Positions 16,761 to 25,814 of a stretch of 64,000 nucleotides of DNA are shown piece by piece. Numbering within the stretch: position 1 is the first letter of the stretch; every line of letters begins with the position of its first letter. The notes below the pieces were generated by a model that saw only the letters and a program-made list of their open reading frames with translations, did not search any database and was not told the DNA's origin. This stretch comes from Microbacterium rhizosphaerae (GTDB lineage Bacteria > Actinomycetota > Actinomycetes > Actinomycetales > Microbacteriaceae): NCBI RefSeq assembly GCF_034120055.1, contig NZ_CP139368.1:930001-994000 (forward strand), given 5' to 3'. Both the position numbers and the translations under genes were made by a program.

Positions 16761-19700
16761 ATGTCGGAGGCGACGACGCCCCGTGCCGGCTTCGGACGGA
16801 AGGCCCGCAGGGCCGCTTTGACCGTGGCCGTGAGCGCCGCGGTGGTCGCGGCATCCATCGGGTTCCCGGCGATCGCCGAGGCGGCGGTGACCGATCCCGT
16901 CGTCGTCACGCTCAACGGCTCCGACGTGGCCACCGCCGCGAAGAACGTCAACGGCCTCACCTTCAAGGGCTTCGGCCTGCTGTCGGGCAACTCGACGAGC
17001 TCGCTGCTCATGGATTACAAGGCCCAGCATCCCGAGCAGTACTGGCAGCTGATCCAGACGCTCTTCGGCGGCTCGAACCCGATCATGAACACCGTCAAGA
17101 TCGAGATGGGCAACGACCGCAACACGTCGACGGGTCCCGAGGCCGCGACCATGCGCACCCGCGCCGAGTACCCGAACGTACAACGGGAACCCGGGTTCCA
17201 GCTCGCGGCCGACGCGCAGAAGGTCGCGAAGGGCACGGTGCACGTCAGCCTCCTGCGGTGGAGCCGCCCGACGTGGGTGACCTCCGATGCCGACCAGTAC
17301 ATCTGGTTCAAGAACACCGTGCTCGCCGCCTACCGCGAGTACGGCATCATGGTCGACTCGATCAACCCCGACACGAACGAGACCGGCAGCCCGAACATCG
17401 CGCTGTACGAGTCGTTCTCCGGGTGGCTCCGCACCGACGTGAAGGGCTACGAGGGCGCCACGGCCGGCGACCCCAACAACGGCTTCCAGAGCTCCCAGGA
17501 GCAGCAGCTCTTCCACAGCATCAAGACCATCGCGGCCGACACCGTGGGCACGCCGCCCCTGTCGTTCGGCAACGCGATGACCGGCACCGACGCCACGCTG
17601 CGCAACGCCGTCGACGTCGTCGGCTTCCACTACAGCAGCGCCGACGACGCCAACGGCAACATGAAGAAGCTCGCGCAGCAGTTCGACAAGGAGGTCTGGA
17701 ACTCCGAAGGGCAGTCGACCTTCTCGAGCTCCGCCGACCGGCCGAACAACAACGCGAACAACGAGGCCGGCGGCAGCGGCACCCAGTTCGGCGGCACGAA
17801 CAGCGCGCTCGAGATGGGCAACTGGATCACGACGGGGTTCGCCGCATCCAACCGCACGTTCAGCATCTTCCAGCCCGCGATCGGGTCGTTCTACGACGGC
17901 ATGCAGTACTCGTCGAAGGAGCTGGTGAGCGCCCGCGACCCGTGGTCCGGCTGGATCTCCTACGACGGCGGCCTGGACGTCCTGGCCCAGTTCACGCAGT
18001 TCGCGAAGCTCGGGTGGGAGAACTCGGACAACACCGCCGGCATCTGGCGGGCGATCCCGCAGGCCTCGGCGAGCCAGCTCGGCACGGGCAACCCGCCGAG
18101 CGGCGCCCGCACCGGCGGAGCGTCGTACACGACCCTCGCGGCACCGGATGCGTCGGACTTCTCGACCGTCATCGTCAACGACAGCTCCTACACCCGGACG
18201 TACCGGATCGCCGCGAACGGTCTCAGCCTCGGTGACGACAAGACGATGGAGCTGTGGGAGACGCGGGCGGCGGATGCGGGCCAGCCGTACGACGCGAACT
18301 ACCTGAAGCCGGTGGACGAGATCCAGCCCGCGGCCGACGGCTCGTACACGTTCACGGTGAAGCCGTGGTCTGCGCTGACCGCGACGACACTGGATCACGC
18401 GACGAAGGCCGCCGACGGCACCCTCACGCCGAAGGCGGGCTACGGCAACACCCTGCCGACGTCGAAGGAGTACACGGCGGCGGACGGCGGTCGGGACGTG
18501 CTGGACACCGACGCGACGGGGAGCACGAACGGGGTGACCGACGACGCGTACCTGTACGACGACGACTTCGACTACGCGAACTCGGGGAACGTCAAGACCT
18601 ACGACGCGGCGACCGGAAAGCTCGTCGACAGCGGCGAGTCGTACCTCGACAGCCGAGGGGCGAAGGCGAAGCCGGCCGGGACCCCGGGAGTGGCGACAGC
18701 GGACAACGGCGCGACCCCCCGCTACACCGACGACACGAACGGGGCCTTCGAGTCGGTGTCGACCGCCGACGCGGCCCACGGCCGCGTCCTGCGGCAGCAG
18801 GTCGGCCCCGGCATGGCGGGCAGCGCCTGGAACTCGGGCGACCCGAAGACCACGATCGGCGACGGTCGCTGGGCCAACTACACCGTGTCGGCCGACGTGC
18901 AGTTCGAGGCCACGGCATCGGGCCAGTACGCCACGATCGGGGCACGCGAGCAGGGCGGCACCGCGAACGGGCAGAACGTGTCGGCGGCTGAGCTCAAGGT
19001 CGACCCGACCGGCGCCTGGACGTTCATGCGCTTCGGCACGACCGTCGCCAGCGGCACAGTCGCGGGCAACGCCGCCGTCCCATTCACGGCCGGCGCGGGC
19101 GTCTGGAACACCCTCGCGGTGACAGTCGCGGGCAGCGTCTACAGCGCCTCGATCAACGGCAGGCAGGTGGCGACCTACACGGATGCGTCGCCCCAGGCGA
19201 CCGGCCGCATCCAGCTCGGGTCGAGCTTCAACTTCGTCGACTTCGACAACCTCAAGATCACGACCGTTCCCGGGTACACGCCGTACTACGCACAGCTCAT
19301 CGACGGCATGCACCAGACCAGCTGGGCCGACCGCTCGACGCCGGTGCTGCAGTTCGACAGCGGCTGGAGCAGCATCAACGGCCAGGGCATGTTCGAGTAC
19401 CAGCGCACGGCGTCCAACAGCACGCGCCAGGGCGCCGCGATGACCTTCACGTTCACCGGCACGGGCCTCGACCTCATCGGCACCAACACCGGTCAGCCGA
19501 CGCTGAACGTCACGGTCGACGGCACGCAGCTGCTGGCAGGCGCTCCCACGTTCGCCGCCGGCAGCGAGCGCACCGCGTTCGAGCTGCGCGGCCTGAAGAA
19601 CGGCACGCACACGGTGGTCATCTCCACCGCCAACGCGAGCCCGATCGACGTCGACGCGGTCGGCGTGATCACGGCTGACGCCGACGCGAGCAAGGTCGAC

Positions 19701-22208
19701 ACGACGGCCCTGGCCGGGGCGGTCGCGAAGGGCGACGCACTCACCGCGGGCGACTGGGGAGCGGACTCCTGGGCGCTCGTGAGCGCGGCGCTGACGGGTG
19801 CCCGCGCAGCCGTCGCCGACCCCGCCGGCTTCGGCCTCGACGCCGAAGGGGCAGCGGCGATCATCGCTCGCCTCACGTCCGCGATCGCCGCGCTCGTTCC
19901 CAAGGACGTCAGCACCGACGTCCGCGACCTCGGCATGACCGCGGTCGCCACGGCCGGTCGTGCGCTGCCGACGACCATGGCGATCGACGGCTCGGACCTC
20001 GCCGTGACGTGGGATGCCGCATCCCTCGCGAGCGTGGCCTCCACCGCAGAGCTCGGCACGTTCACGGCCACGGGACGCACGACCGACAAGACCTCGGCCG
20101 GGGTGTACCAGCGCTTCACCGTCACCGTGCTGATGGTGCCGGGCAGCCTGGCGTACTTCATCGACTCGGGCGCCTCGGCGACCACGGGAGCGTCGGCGTA
20201 CTCGTCTGTCGCGGCCCTGTACCCGCGGCTGCAGAACGGCGTGCCGGACCAGAAGTGGGACGGCACGACCGCGGGCTCGACGTGGGGCTATTCCACAGCG
20301 GCGACCACCGTCGCCGCGGGGACGCCGGCCGACTGGGGCTCCAGCTACGTCGGCGCCGACTTCAGCAAGCCGGTGACGTACCACCTGAGCCTGCCCGCGG
20401 GCAGCTACAACGTGGTGGGCGTGCAGGCGCCGCGCGCCGGCCTGACGACGAACATCTACTCCAAGGTGGGCGTCCGCGGCGGCACGGCGACGACCCAGAC
20501 GGCGGTGTCGACCGGCGCTGCGACGCCGATCGCGCAGCGCATCACGCTGGACGCGCCCGCCGTCGTCGACCTGGAGTTCGGCACGAACGGCACGAGCGGC
20601 TACAACGCCCGACTCGCCCTCGTCTACGTCCAGACGCTGCCGCGCGATCTCGGTGTGCAGGGGACGCTCGGCCTGACCGATGCACTCCCGCACACCGTGA
20701 AGGTGGGCGGCGTGGACACGGCCGTGACGTGGGACGACGCATCCATCGCCCGTCAGCGCACGCTGTACGGCAAGCTGCCCGTCTCGGGCACGATCGGGGC
20801 CGACGAGGTGGCCGTGGTCGCCTCGTACGAGGTGATCCCGAAGGGGGTCGTCTACTTCATCGACTCGGGCACGAACGGCGTCGCATCGCCCGAGTACTCG
20901 GCGGTCGCGCAGGCGGTGCCGAGCCTGCGCAACGACAAGGTCGACCAGGCGTCGACGACGGCCGGCCAGTGGGGCTACGACGCCACCGGGATGGTGACGA
21001 AGGGCTCGACGGACATCAACGACAAGTACTCCACCGGCCTGTACCAGAACACGACGAAGCTCATCTACCACCTGCCGCTTCCGGCCGGGACCTACACGCT
21101 GACCGGCGGATTCACCGAGTGGTGGAACGTCACGCGGCCCATGTACCAGACGGTCTCGGTGAACGGGACGGAGCTCGCGAAGGGAAGCATCGCGCTCTCC
21201 GGCTCGAGCACCCCGCTGACGGCGGACCTCACGTTCACCCTCGCCCAGCCCGCGACCGTCGACTACCTCGTGACCAACGAGGGAGCCGGCAGCTCGATGC
21301 CGGTCATCTCGTGGCTCGCCGTCGCCGACATCACGAAGCCGGCCGCCCCGACCGACGTGGAGGCGGTCGTGGCCGGGGACACGTCGGTCACCGTCTCGTG
21401 GACCGCCTCGTCGCCGACCGGCCTGGGGTTCACGGGCTATCGGGTGTACGAGGCGGATGCCACCACCCCGGTGTGCACCACCGCCGACACCTCGTGCACC
21501 ATCACGGGCGTCGACCTCGGCTCCACGCACACCTACACGGTGTCGGGCGTGAACCAGCTCGGCGAGGGCGACGCCTCCGCCGCATCCGCTCCTGTCACGC
21601 TGCCAGAGGTGGCGTCGAACGACGGCGCGACCTCCGCGCCGGGCAAAGCGGTGCTCTCCTCGGACGACGGGTGGGACACGGGCCTCAAGGACGGCACGTT
21701 CGACATCACGATGAACCTGTGGTGGGGCGTCAACGGGCAGCTGTTCAAGCTCTACCGGGACGGCACGCTCGTGACGTCCGTGCGCCTGCCGATGATGTCG
21801 CCGCTCGCGCAGCAGGCGGTCGTGCACATCGACGGGCTGAAGAACGGCACCTACACCTTCACCGGACAGCTCGAGAACTCGAAGGGGACGACGGCGACCC
21901 AGACGCTCACGGTGAAGGTGACGGATGCGTCGCCCGGAACGCCGGTGCTCTCGGCGAGCACGCCGCGCTCCGACGGCTCGTTCACGCTCTCGGCCGACAT
22001 GTGGTGGGGGACGAACGCGACCTCCTACACCTTCCGCGAGGGCGCCACCGTGATCGGCTCCGGCAGCCTGACGGCGGCCACGCCGGGTGCGCAGCACGCG
22101 TCCGTCGATGTCGCCGGCGCGGCGATCGGGACGCACACCTACACGGTGACGTTCACGAACGCCGCCGGCGAGACGACGAGCAAGCCGCTCAGCGTGAAGG
22201 TCCGCTGA
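16761..22208 (+). CDS. Secreted multimodular GH59-like glycoside hydrolase
   Basis: 1,815 residues. A signal peptide (Arg/Lys-rich start, hydrophobic run, AEA-like cleavage near residue 41) precedes a catalytic domain resembling galactocerebrosidase-type GH59: FKGFGLLSGNSTSSLLMDY, NTVKIEMGNDRNTSTG, candidate acid/base E207 in DTNETG and nucleophile E316 in VWNSEGQSTF. Residues about 676-836 form a LamG-like lectin domain like the one ending GALC. Next come two rounds of an Ig-like segment plus a FIDSG-type beta module (about 1054-1290 and 1296-1523), a fibronectin III domain (about 1528-1617), and two modules sharing NLWWG/DMWWG motifs (about 1627-1815). GGAGA lies five bases before the ATG. 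It probably trims extracellular or wall-bound glycan for the importer. There is no sortase motif. Confidence 0.82.
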   Translation: MSEATTPRAGFGRKARRAALTVAVSAAVVAASIGFPAIAEAAVTDPVVVTLNGSDVATAAKNVNGLTFKGFGLLSGNSTSSLLMDYKAQHPEQYWQLIQTLFGGSNPIMNTVKIEMGNDRNTSTGPEAATMRTRAEYPNVQREPGFQLAADAQKVAKGTVHVSLLRWSRPTWVTSDADQYIWFKNTVLAAYREYGIMVDSINPDTNETGSPNIALYESFSGWLRTDVKGYEGATAGDPNNGFQSSQEQQLFHSIKTIAADTVGTPPLSFGNAMTGTDATLRNAVDVVGFHYSSADDANGNMKKLAQQFDKEVWNSEGQSTFSSSADRPNNNANNEAGGSGTQFGGTNSALEMGNWITTGFAASNRTFSIFQPAIGSFYDGMQYSSKELVSARDPWSGWISYDGGLDVLAQFTQFAKLGWENSDNTAGIWRAIPQASASQLGTGNPPSGARTGGASYTTLAAPDASDFSTVIVNDSSYTRTYRIAANGLSLGDDKTMELWETRAADAGQPYDANYLKPVDEIQPAADGSYTFTVKPWSALTATTLDHATKAADGTLTPKAGYGNTLPTSKEYTAADGGRDVLDTDATGSTNGVTDDAYLYDDDFDYANSGNVKTYDAATGKLVDSGESYLDSRGAKAKPAGTPGVATADNGATPRYTDDTNGAFESVSTADAAHGRVLRQQVGPGMAGSAWNSGDPKTTIGDGRWANYTVSADVQFEATASGQYATIGAREQGGTANGQNVSAAELKVDPTGAWTFMRFGTTVASGTVAGNAAVPFTAGAGVWNTLAVTVAGSVYSASINGRQVATYTDASPQATGRIQLGSSFNFVDFDNLKITTVPGYTPYYAQLIDGMHQTSWADRSTPVLQFDSGWSSINGQGMFEYQRTASNSTRQGAAMTFTFTGTGLDLIGTNTGQPTLNVTVDGTQLLAGAPTFAAGSERTAFELRGLKNGTHTVVISTANASPIDVDAVGVITADADASKVDTTALAGAVAKGDALTAGDWGADSWALVSAALTGARAAVADPAGFGLDAEGAAAIIARLTSAIAALVPKDVSTDVRDLGMTAVATAGRALPTTMAIDGSDLAVTWDAASLASVASTAELGTFTATGRTTDKTSAGVYQRFTVTVLMVPGSLAYFIDSGASATTGASAYSSVAALYPRLQNGVPDQKWDGTTAGSTWGYSTAATTVAAGTPADWGSSYVGADFSKPVTYHLSLPAGSYNVVGVQAPRAGLTTNIYSKVGVRGGTATTQTAVSTGAATPIAQRITLDAPAVVDLEFGTNGTSGYNARLALVYVQTLPRDLGVQGTLGLTDALPHTVKVGGVDTAVTWDDASIARQRTLYGKLPVSGTIGADEVAVVASYEVIPKGVVYFIDSGTNGVASPEYSAVAQAVPSLRNDKVDQASTTAGQWGYDATGMVTKGSTDINDKYSTGLYQNTTKLIYHLPLPAGTYTLTGGFTEWWNVTRPMYQTVSVNGTELAKGSIALSGSSTPLTADLTFTLAQPATVDYLVTNEGAGSSMPVISWLAVADITKPAAPTDVEAVVAGDTSVTVSWTASSPTGLGFTGYRVYEADATTPVCTTADTSCTITGVDLGSTHTYTVSGVNQLGEGDASAASAPVTLPEVASNDGATSAPGKAVLSSDDGWDTGLKDGTFDITMNLWWGVNGQLFKLYRDGTLVTSVRLPMMSPLAQQAVVHIDGLKNGTYTFTGQLENSKGTTATQTLTVKVTDASPGTPVLSASTPRSDGSFTLSADMWWGTNATSYTFREGATVIGSGSLTAATPGAQHASVDVAGAAIGTHTYTVTFTNAAGETTSKPLSVKVR

Positions 22209-22225
22209 CCCCGGTCGGCGGGCAG

Positions 22226-22272
22226 ACCGAACCGGCCCGGATGCGCGTGGCGAGCATCCGGGCCGGTTCGGT
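22226..22272. terminator. Bidirectional terminator between the GH59 gene and pgm
   Basis: A perfect 19-bp stem (22226-22244 with 22254-22272) with a nine-base loop lies between two convergent genes. The arms begin ACCGAACCGG and the far arm ends GGTTCGGT. It is GC-rich without a long T-run, as is common in actinobacteria. Confidence 0.8.
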
Positions 22273-22289
22273 GTCTGCGGCGGCGGGCC

Positions 22290-23933
22290 TCAGGCCTCGC
22301 CGAGCGCCTCGTCGACGACCTCGCGCGCCTCGACCTGCACACGGGCGAGGTGCTCGGGGCCGCGCAGCGACTCTGCGTACAGCTTGTAGACGTCCTCGGT
22401 GCCCGACGGGCGGGCGGCGAACCAGGCGTCGTCCGTCTGGACCTTGAGACCGCCGATCGCGGCCCCGTTGCCCGGTGCGTGCGAGAGCTTGGCGGTGATG
22501 GGCTCGCCGGCGAGCTCGGTCGCGGTGACGGCGTCGGGGGAGAGCTTCGACAGCGCGGCCTTCTGGGCCGGCGTGGCCGGCGCATCCACCCGCTGATACG
22601 CAGACGAGCCGAACTCCGCCTCGAGCTCCGCGTACCGCTGCGACGGTGTCTTGCCCGTCACCGCGAGGATCTCCGAGGCGAGCAGGCACAGCAGGATGCC
22701 GTCCTTGTCGGTCGTCCAGACGCCGCCGTCCATGCGGAGGAACGAGGCTCCCGCGGACTCCTCGCCGCCGAAGGCGACGGAGCCGTCCAGCAGACCCGGG
22801 ACGAACCACTTGAACCCGACCGGCACCTCGAGGAGCCTGCGGCCGAGGGAGGCGGCGACCTTGTCGATGATCATCGACGAGACGAGCGTCTTGCCGATCG
22901 CGGCATCCTGCGACCAGCCCGGCCGGTGCGAGTACAGGTAGTCGATCGCGACGGCGAGGAAGTGGTTGGGGTTGATGAGTCCCGCATCCGGCGTGACGAT
23001 GCCGTGGCGGTCGGCATCCGCGTCGTTCCCGGTGAGGATGTCGTACTCGGACCGGCGCGCGACGAGTCCGGCCATGGCCGACGGCGACGACGGATCCATG
23101 CGGATCTTCTCGTCCCAGTCGAGCGTCATGAACTTCCACGTCGGGTCGACGGTCGGGTTGACGACCGTGAGGTCGAGCTCATACATCTCGCCGATGAGCG
23201 ACCAGTAGTCGACGGATGCGCCCCCCATGGGGTCGGCGCCGATCCGGATGCCGGACTTCTTGATCGCCTCCATGTCGATGACGTTCACGAGGTCGCGCAC
23301 GTAGGCGTCGCGGAAGTCGTACTCGCCGATCTTGTCGGAGTCGATGTCCGACCACTTGGTGCGCTTGACCCCCTCGAGGTCGGCGGCGATGAGCGCGTTG
23401 GCGCGATCCGCGATCCAGCCGGTCGCGTCGGTGTCGGCCGGGCCGCCGTGCGGGGGGTTGTACTTGAAGCCGCCGTCGCGCGGTGGGTTGTGGCTCGGCG
23501 TGACGACGATGCCGTCGGCGCGGCCGGGGTCGTCGGCATCCCGCCCGCGGTTGTAGGTGAGGATCGCGTGGCTCACGCCCGGCGTCGGCACCCACGAGTC
23601 GCGGGCGTCCTGGCGGACGTCGACGCCGTTCGCGACGAGCACCTCGACCGCGCTGCGCTCGGCGGGCAGCGACAGGCCGTGGGTGTCGCGGCCGAGGAAC
23701 AGCGGGCCGTGGATGCCCTGCTCGGTGCGGTAGTCGACGATCGCCTGGGTGGTGGCGAGGATGTGGACCTCGTTGAAGCTCGTCGACAGCGATGAGCCGC
23801 GGTGGCCGCTGGTGCCGAACGCCACTCGTTGTTCAGGAACCGAGGGATCGGGCTTCCTGTCGTAGTAGGCGTTGATCAGCTCGTCGACGTCGATCAGATC
23901 GGATGCTTCGGCAGGATGTCCAGCTCGGCTCAT
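22290..23933 (-). CDS. pgm: Phosphoglucomutase (alpha-D-glucose-1,6 type)
   Basis: 547 residues, the usual length for the bacterial Pgm family. Motifs: FGTSGHRGSS near residue 40, active-site serine in VVTPSHNPPRDGG, metal-binding loop GNDADADRHGIV, sugar-binding GGEESAGASF, and phosphate-binding RPSGTEDVYKLY at the end. It interconverts glucose-1-phosphate and glucose-6-phosphate for glycogen and nucleotide-sugar metabolism. The ATG at 23933 has no Shine-Dalgarno site; CAGACT lies six bases upstream of it, a weak -10-like box suggesting leaderless expression. Confidence 0.96.
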   Translation of the reverse strand: MSRAGHPAEASDLIDVDELINAYYDRKPDPSVPEQRVAFGTSGHRGSSLSTSFNEVHILATTQAIVDYRTEQGIHGPLFLGRDTHGLSLPAERSAVEVLVANGVDVRQDARDSWVPTPGVSHAILTYNRGRDADDPGRADGIVVTPSHNPPRDGGFKYNPPHGGPADTDATGWIADRANALIAADLEGVKRTKWSDIDSDKIGEYDFRDAYVRDLVNVIDMEAIKKSGIRIGADPMGGASVDYWSLIGEMYELDLTVVNPTVDPTWKFMTLDWDEKIRMDPSSPSAMAGLVARRSEYDILTGNDADADRHGIVTPDAGLINPNHFLAVAIDYLYSHRPGWSQDAAIGKTLVSSMIIDKVAASLGRRLLEVPVGFKWFVPGLLDGSVAFGGEESAGASFLRMDGGVWTTDKDGILLCLLASEILAVTGKTPSQRYAELEAEFGSSAYQRVDAPATPAQKAALSKLSPDAVTATELAGEPITAKLSHAPGNGAAIGGLKVQTDDAWFAARPSGTEDVYKLYAESLRGPEHLARVQVEAREVVDEALGEA

Positions 23934-23981
23934 GGTGCAAGTCTGCCCCGATCCGGCCGCGAGGTCACGTCGGCTGTGCGC

Positions 23982-25247
23982 TCATGTCGCGGGTTCCGCA
24001 GCGGAGGCAGCGCGTGATCCCAGCCTCCAGCGACGCAGGCGCGGCGTCGCCCCGGCGATCGCGCCCGCACCGGCGACGCACGCGAGGCCGCCGAGGATGC
24101 AGCTGACCGCGCCGGACGTGGCACCCGCGATGACGCCGGCGCGGAGGTCGCCGAGGCTCGGGCCGCCCGCACCGACGAGGTAGTCGAGGGAGCTGACACG
24201 CCCGCGAAGGGCGTCGGGGGTCGCCGTCTGCACGATCGTGCCGCGGCTGACGACCGTGAAGGTGTCCGCCGCGCCTGCGGCCACGAGCGAGAGGAGGGCC
24301 AGCGGGAGGGTCGGGCTCGCCCCGAACGCCGCCGTGGCGGCTCCCCAGACGGCGCAGGAGGTCAGCATGATGAGCCCCTGCCGCGGGTATGCCGTGAGCC
24401 GGCCGGAGAAGAGGCCGGCGATCACGCCGCCGAGACCGATCGCGGGAAGCATGAGGCCGAGCGTGAGCGGAGAGCCCCCGAAGCGCTCGGCGTTGATGAC
24501 CGGGAAGAGCGCGGCGGGCAGCGCCAGGACCATCGCGCAGATGTCGACGAGGAACGCGCCGAGAATGACGGGCGTGCGCACGACGAACTGCAGCCCGCCG
24601 AGGATGCGTGCCCGCTCGGGCTCGGCGCCGTCCGTCGTCGCAGCGCGCGGCACGTGCCGGGGGAGCCGGGAGATGCCCCACAGCGCGGCGACGAACGTCA
24701 CGGCGTCGACGACGAGGCAGGCGCCGACGCCGACGGTGGCGACCAGCACGCCGCCGATCGCCGGTCCCGTGAGAAGGGCCAGCTGGCCGGCGAGCCGGGT
24801 CAGCGCCAGTCCCGCGGAGAGGTCGGTGCCGGCCAGCAGCATCGGCGGGACGGTCTGGGCGACCGGCGCGCTGAGCGACGAGAGCGCCGCGTTCAGCGCG
24901 ATCATCACGAACAGGATCGGGATGCTGCGCACCCCGCCGATGACGATCGTCGCCGTGCCGACGCTGACGACCAGCTGCCCGGAGCGTGCCCACAGCAGGA
25001 TCGCGCGCCGGTCGACGGTGTCGGCGAGGTGCCCGCCGATGAGGCCGAAGAGGACGAGCGGGATCGCCACGACGAGCCCGACGAGACCCACGACGACGGC
25101 GGAGCGCGAGACGTCCCACACGAAGTAGAGCAGGGCGAACGACGACATGCTGCCGCCGAACTGCGAGATCGCGGTGCCGGCCCAGAACGCGCGGAACGGC
25201 CGGCTGGTGCGCAGCGGGCGCAGGTCGACGAGGTACGAGCGGATCAC
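23982..25247 (-). CDS. MFS transporter, probable efflux pump
   Basis: 421 residues with about 12 membrane segments. The loop after segment 2 carries the MFS signature GLIGGHLADTVDRRAILLWAR. It resembles the enterobactin-exporter/multidrug branch of MFS (NAALSSLSAPVAQTVPPMLL, LPAALFPVINAERFGGSPLTLGL). The GTG at 25247 overlaps the stop of the MarR gene (GTGA), so the two form one operon and the pump is probably induced by whatever the MarR protein senses. Substrate unknown. Confidence 0.88.
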   Translation of the reverse strand: MIRSYLVDLRPLRTSRPFRAFWAGTAISQFGGSMSSFALLYFVWDVSRSAVVVGLVGLVVAIPLVLFGLIGGHLADTVDRRAILLWARSGQLVVSVGTATIVIGGVRSIPILFVMIALNAALSSLSAPVAQTVPPMLLAGTDLSAGLALTRLAGQLALLTGPAIGGVLVATVGVGACLVVDAVTFVAALWGISRLPRHVPRAATTDGAEPERARILGGLQFVVRTPVILGAFLVDICAMVLALPAALFPVINAERFGGSPLTLGLMLPAIGLGGVIAGLFSGRLTAYPRQGLIMLTSCAVWGAATAAFGASPTLPLALLSLVAAGAADTFTVVSRGTIVQTATPDALRGRVSSLDYLVGAGGPSLGDLRAGVIAGATSGAVSCILGGLACVAGAGAIAGATPRLRRWRLGSRAASAAEPAT

Positions 25248-25747
25248 GCGCGCCGCCCCTCCAGATGGCGGCGGACGCGATCGGCGAAGGACTCGCGGTC
25301 GAGGGCGGCGTCGACCTCCGCGACCAGAGCGCCGAGCGGCATGGTCAGCTCGGCGTCGAGCTCGGCCACGGCGGCCTCGGTGGCGTACCACTCGTCCCAC
25401 AGGAGCGGCGCGAGACGCCGCCCCTTCGGGGTCAGGGTCACGACGCGGGAGCGCGCATCCTCGCCGGGCTCGGAGGTCACGAGGCCCGCCTTCTTCATCG
25501 CCGTCACGGACTGGCTCATCGCCGAGTGCGTGACCCCGCAGCGCTCGGCGAGCGAGCGGATCGTCGCATCCTCGTCGGCGAGGAACATCACCGCCATGCT
25601 GAAGCGCGTGCTGACCCCTTCGATGCCGAGCTCGTCGTAGAGGTCGCCGAGGCTGGCATCCATGCGCTTGCGCATCGTCGCAAGCGGTCGCCAGACGCTG
25701 GGCAGTTCTTCGATGGATGCCGGCCGCCGCTGCTGATCAGATGTCAC
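25244..25747 (-). CDS. MarR family transcription regulator
   Basis: 167 residues from the GTG at 25747. The winged helix is seen as ATIRSLAERCGVTHSAMSQSVTAMKKAGLVTSEPGEDARSRVV, with the wing (DARSRVVTLTPKG) typical of MarR. TATATT at 25759-25754 lies exactly six bases before the GTG, so the message should be leaderless; an ATG at 25783 would place the promoter inside the gene and is rejected. A CAGCGCT/AGCGCTG dyad spans the -10 box, which predicts autorepression together with the MFS gene it overlaps. Confidence 0.88.
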   Translation of the reverse strand: MTSDQQRRPASIEELPSVWRPLATMRKRMDASLGDLYDELGIEGVSTRFSMAVMFLADEDATIRSLAERCGVTHSAMSQSVTAMKKAGLVTSEPGEDARSRVVTLTPKGRRLAPLLWDEWYATEAAVAELDAELTMPLGALVAEVDAALDRESFADRVRRHLEGRRA

Positions 25748-25768
25748 AGCGCTAATATAACAGCGCTG
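25747..25768. promoter_or_regulatory. MarR operator and leaderless promoter
   Basis: CAGCGCT (25747-25753) and AGCGCTG (25762-25768) flank AATATAAC. On the minus strand the spacer supplies the TATATT -10 box, and the dyad reaches the first base of the MarR start codon. Binding would block RNA polymerase directly. Confidence 0.6.
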
Positions 25769-25814
25769 ATAGAAATACGCCACCGCGGCAGGATGCCGCT
25801 ACTAGGCTTGCGGG

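Noticed and set aside
16710..22136. An 1,800-codon open frame opposite the GH59 gene
   Set aside because: Arg/Gly/Val-rich composition with no domains; the plus strand carries the signal peptide and modules.
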